A stretch of DNA of 30,886 bases. Source: CAYVHB01 sp964450865. Lineage in GTDB: Bacteria; Bacillota; Clostridia; Saccharofermentanales; UBA5734. The stretch's first letter is position 1, and each line of letters begins with the position of its first letter. Both the position numbers and the translations under genes were made by a program. The notes under the pieces are model-generated. The model worked only from the letters and a program-made list of their open reading frames with translations. It had not been told where the DNA came from and did no database searches. Positions 30,843 to 30,886 of the stretch are shown one piece after another. The DNA is taken from positions 1 through 30,886 of the forward strand of contig CAYVHB010000034.1 in NCBI GenBank assembly GCA_964450865.1, read 5' to 3'.

Positions 30843-30886
30843 TGCCGCAGTCCGCAATCCGGCATTGTGCAGGGTCCGTACCGGCC
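30745..30886 (+). CDS. Possible partial reading frame at right edge
   Basis: ATG 30745 follows GAAGGA by ten bases and the frame stays open to the window end (47 codons, no stop). It contains an in-frame repeat: MKQKDQARRH from 30745 and MNKDQARRH from 30814. It does not resemble any family I recognise, so it may be a spurious frame in a duplicated sequence or the beginning of a gene. Confidence 0.25.
   Translation, partial: MKQKDQARRHIRQHCQSPLLLESMNKDQARRHTAAVRNPALCRVRTG

Overview
The window is G+C-rich bacterial chromosome. It most likely comes from an anaerobic, high-GC member of the Firmicutes (Clostridia-like). Support for this comes from a tryptophan T-box leader, sigma-A type promoters with TTGACA/TATAAT boxes, strong AGGAGG ribosome sites, a reverse rubrerythrin, a cohesin/dockerin pair, an alcohol-acetyltransferase/DUF6320 pair and a YesN-type response regulator. 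A run of exactly 100 N (9235-9334) inside a tandem repeat shows that this is a draft or metagenome scaffold. No rRNA, tRNA, CRISPR array or intact mobile element was seen.

Layout. (1) 1-2339: the 3' part of a secreted dockerin-bearing protein, followed 18 bases later by a membrane-anchored cohesin protein. (2) 2340-7702: a GtrA-like membrane protein, folC and a membrane TPR protein, tightly packed or overlapping, then thrC. (3) 7703-9672: two clusters of a G+C-rich palindromic repeat flank an A+T-richer island. The island holds a 5'-deoxyribonucleotidase gene and a 42-codon remnant of a sugar-binding protein. (4) 9673-13032: prfC (minus) and a MATE exporter (plus), divergent, separated by a region full of short direct and inverted repeats. 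(5) 13033-15370: a pstB remnant, then a TrpB2-type tryptophan synthase beta chain on the minus strand. It is controlled by a T-box whose specifier codon reads TGG (Trp). (6) 15370-19081: an AATase-like acyltransferase, a zinc-ribbon membrane protein (DUF6320) and an SH3-SH3-NlpC/P60 peptidoglycan hydrolase. (7) 19133-21590: secD-secF with its own promoter, closed by a bidirectional terminator. (8) 21681-27885 (minus): a complete branched-chain/amino-acid ABC transporter operon livK-H-M-G-F with a type I asparaginase gene as its last member. (9) 28187-30708: reverse rubrerythrin (minus), a third copy of the palindromic repeat ending in a terminator, and a YesN/AraC response regulator (plus). 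A possible partial reading frame runs off the right edge.

The most unusual content is the dispersed repeat with long paired arms (near 7.8, 9.4 and 28.9 kb). Its copies keep the stem although the arm sequences differ. Next is the cohesin/dockerin pair, which sits on non-cellulosomal, cell-envelope type proteins. The remaining genes are mostly housekeeping with recognisable families. Where a start codon was ambiguous, it was chosen from Shine-Dalgarno spacing and family length.
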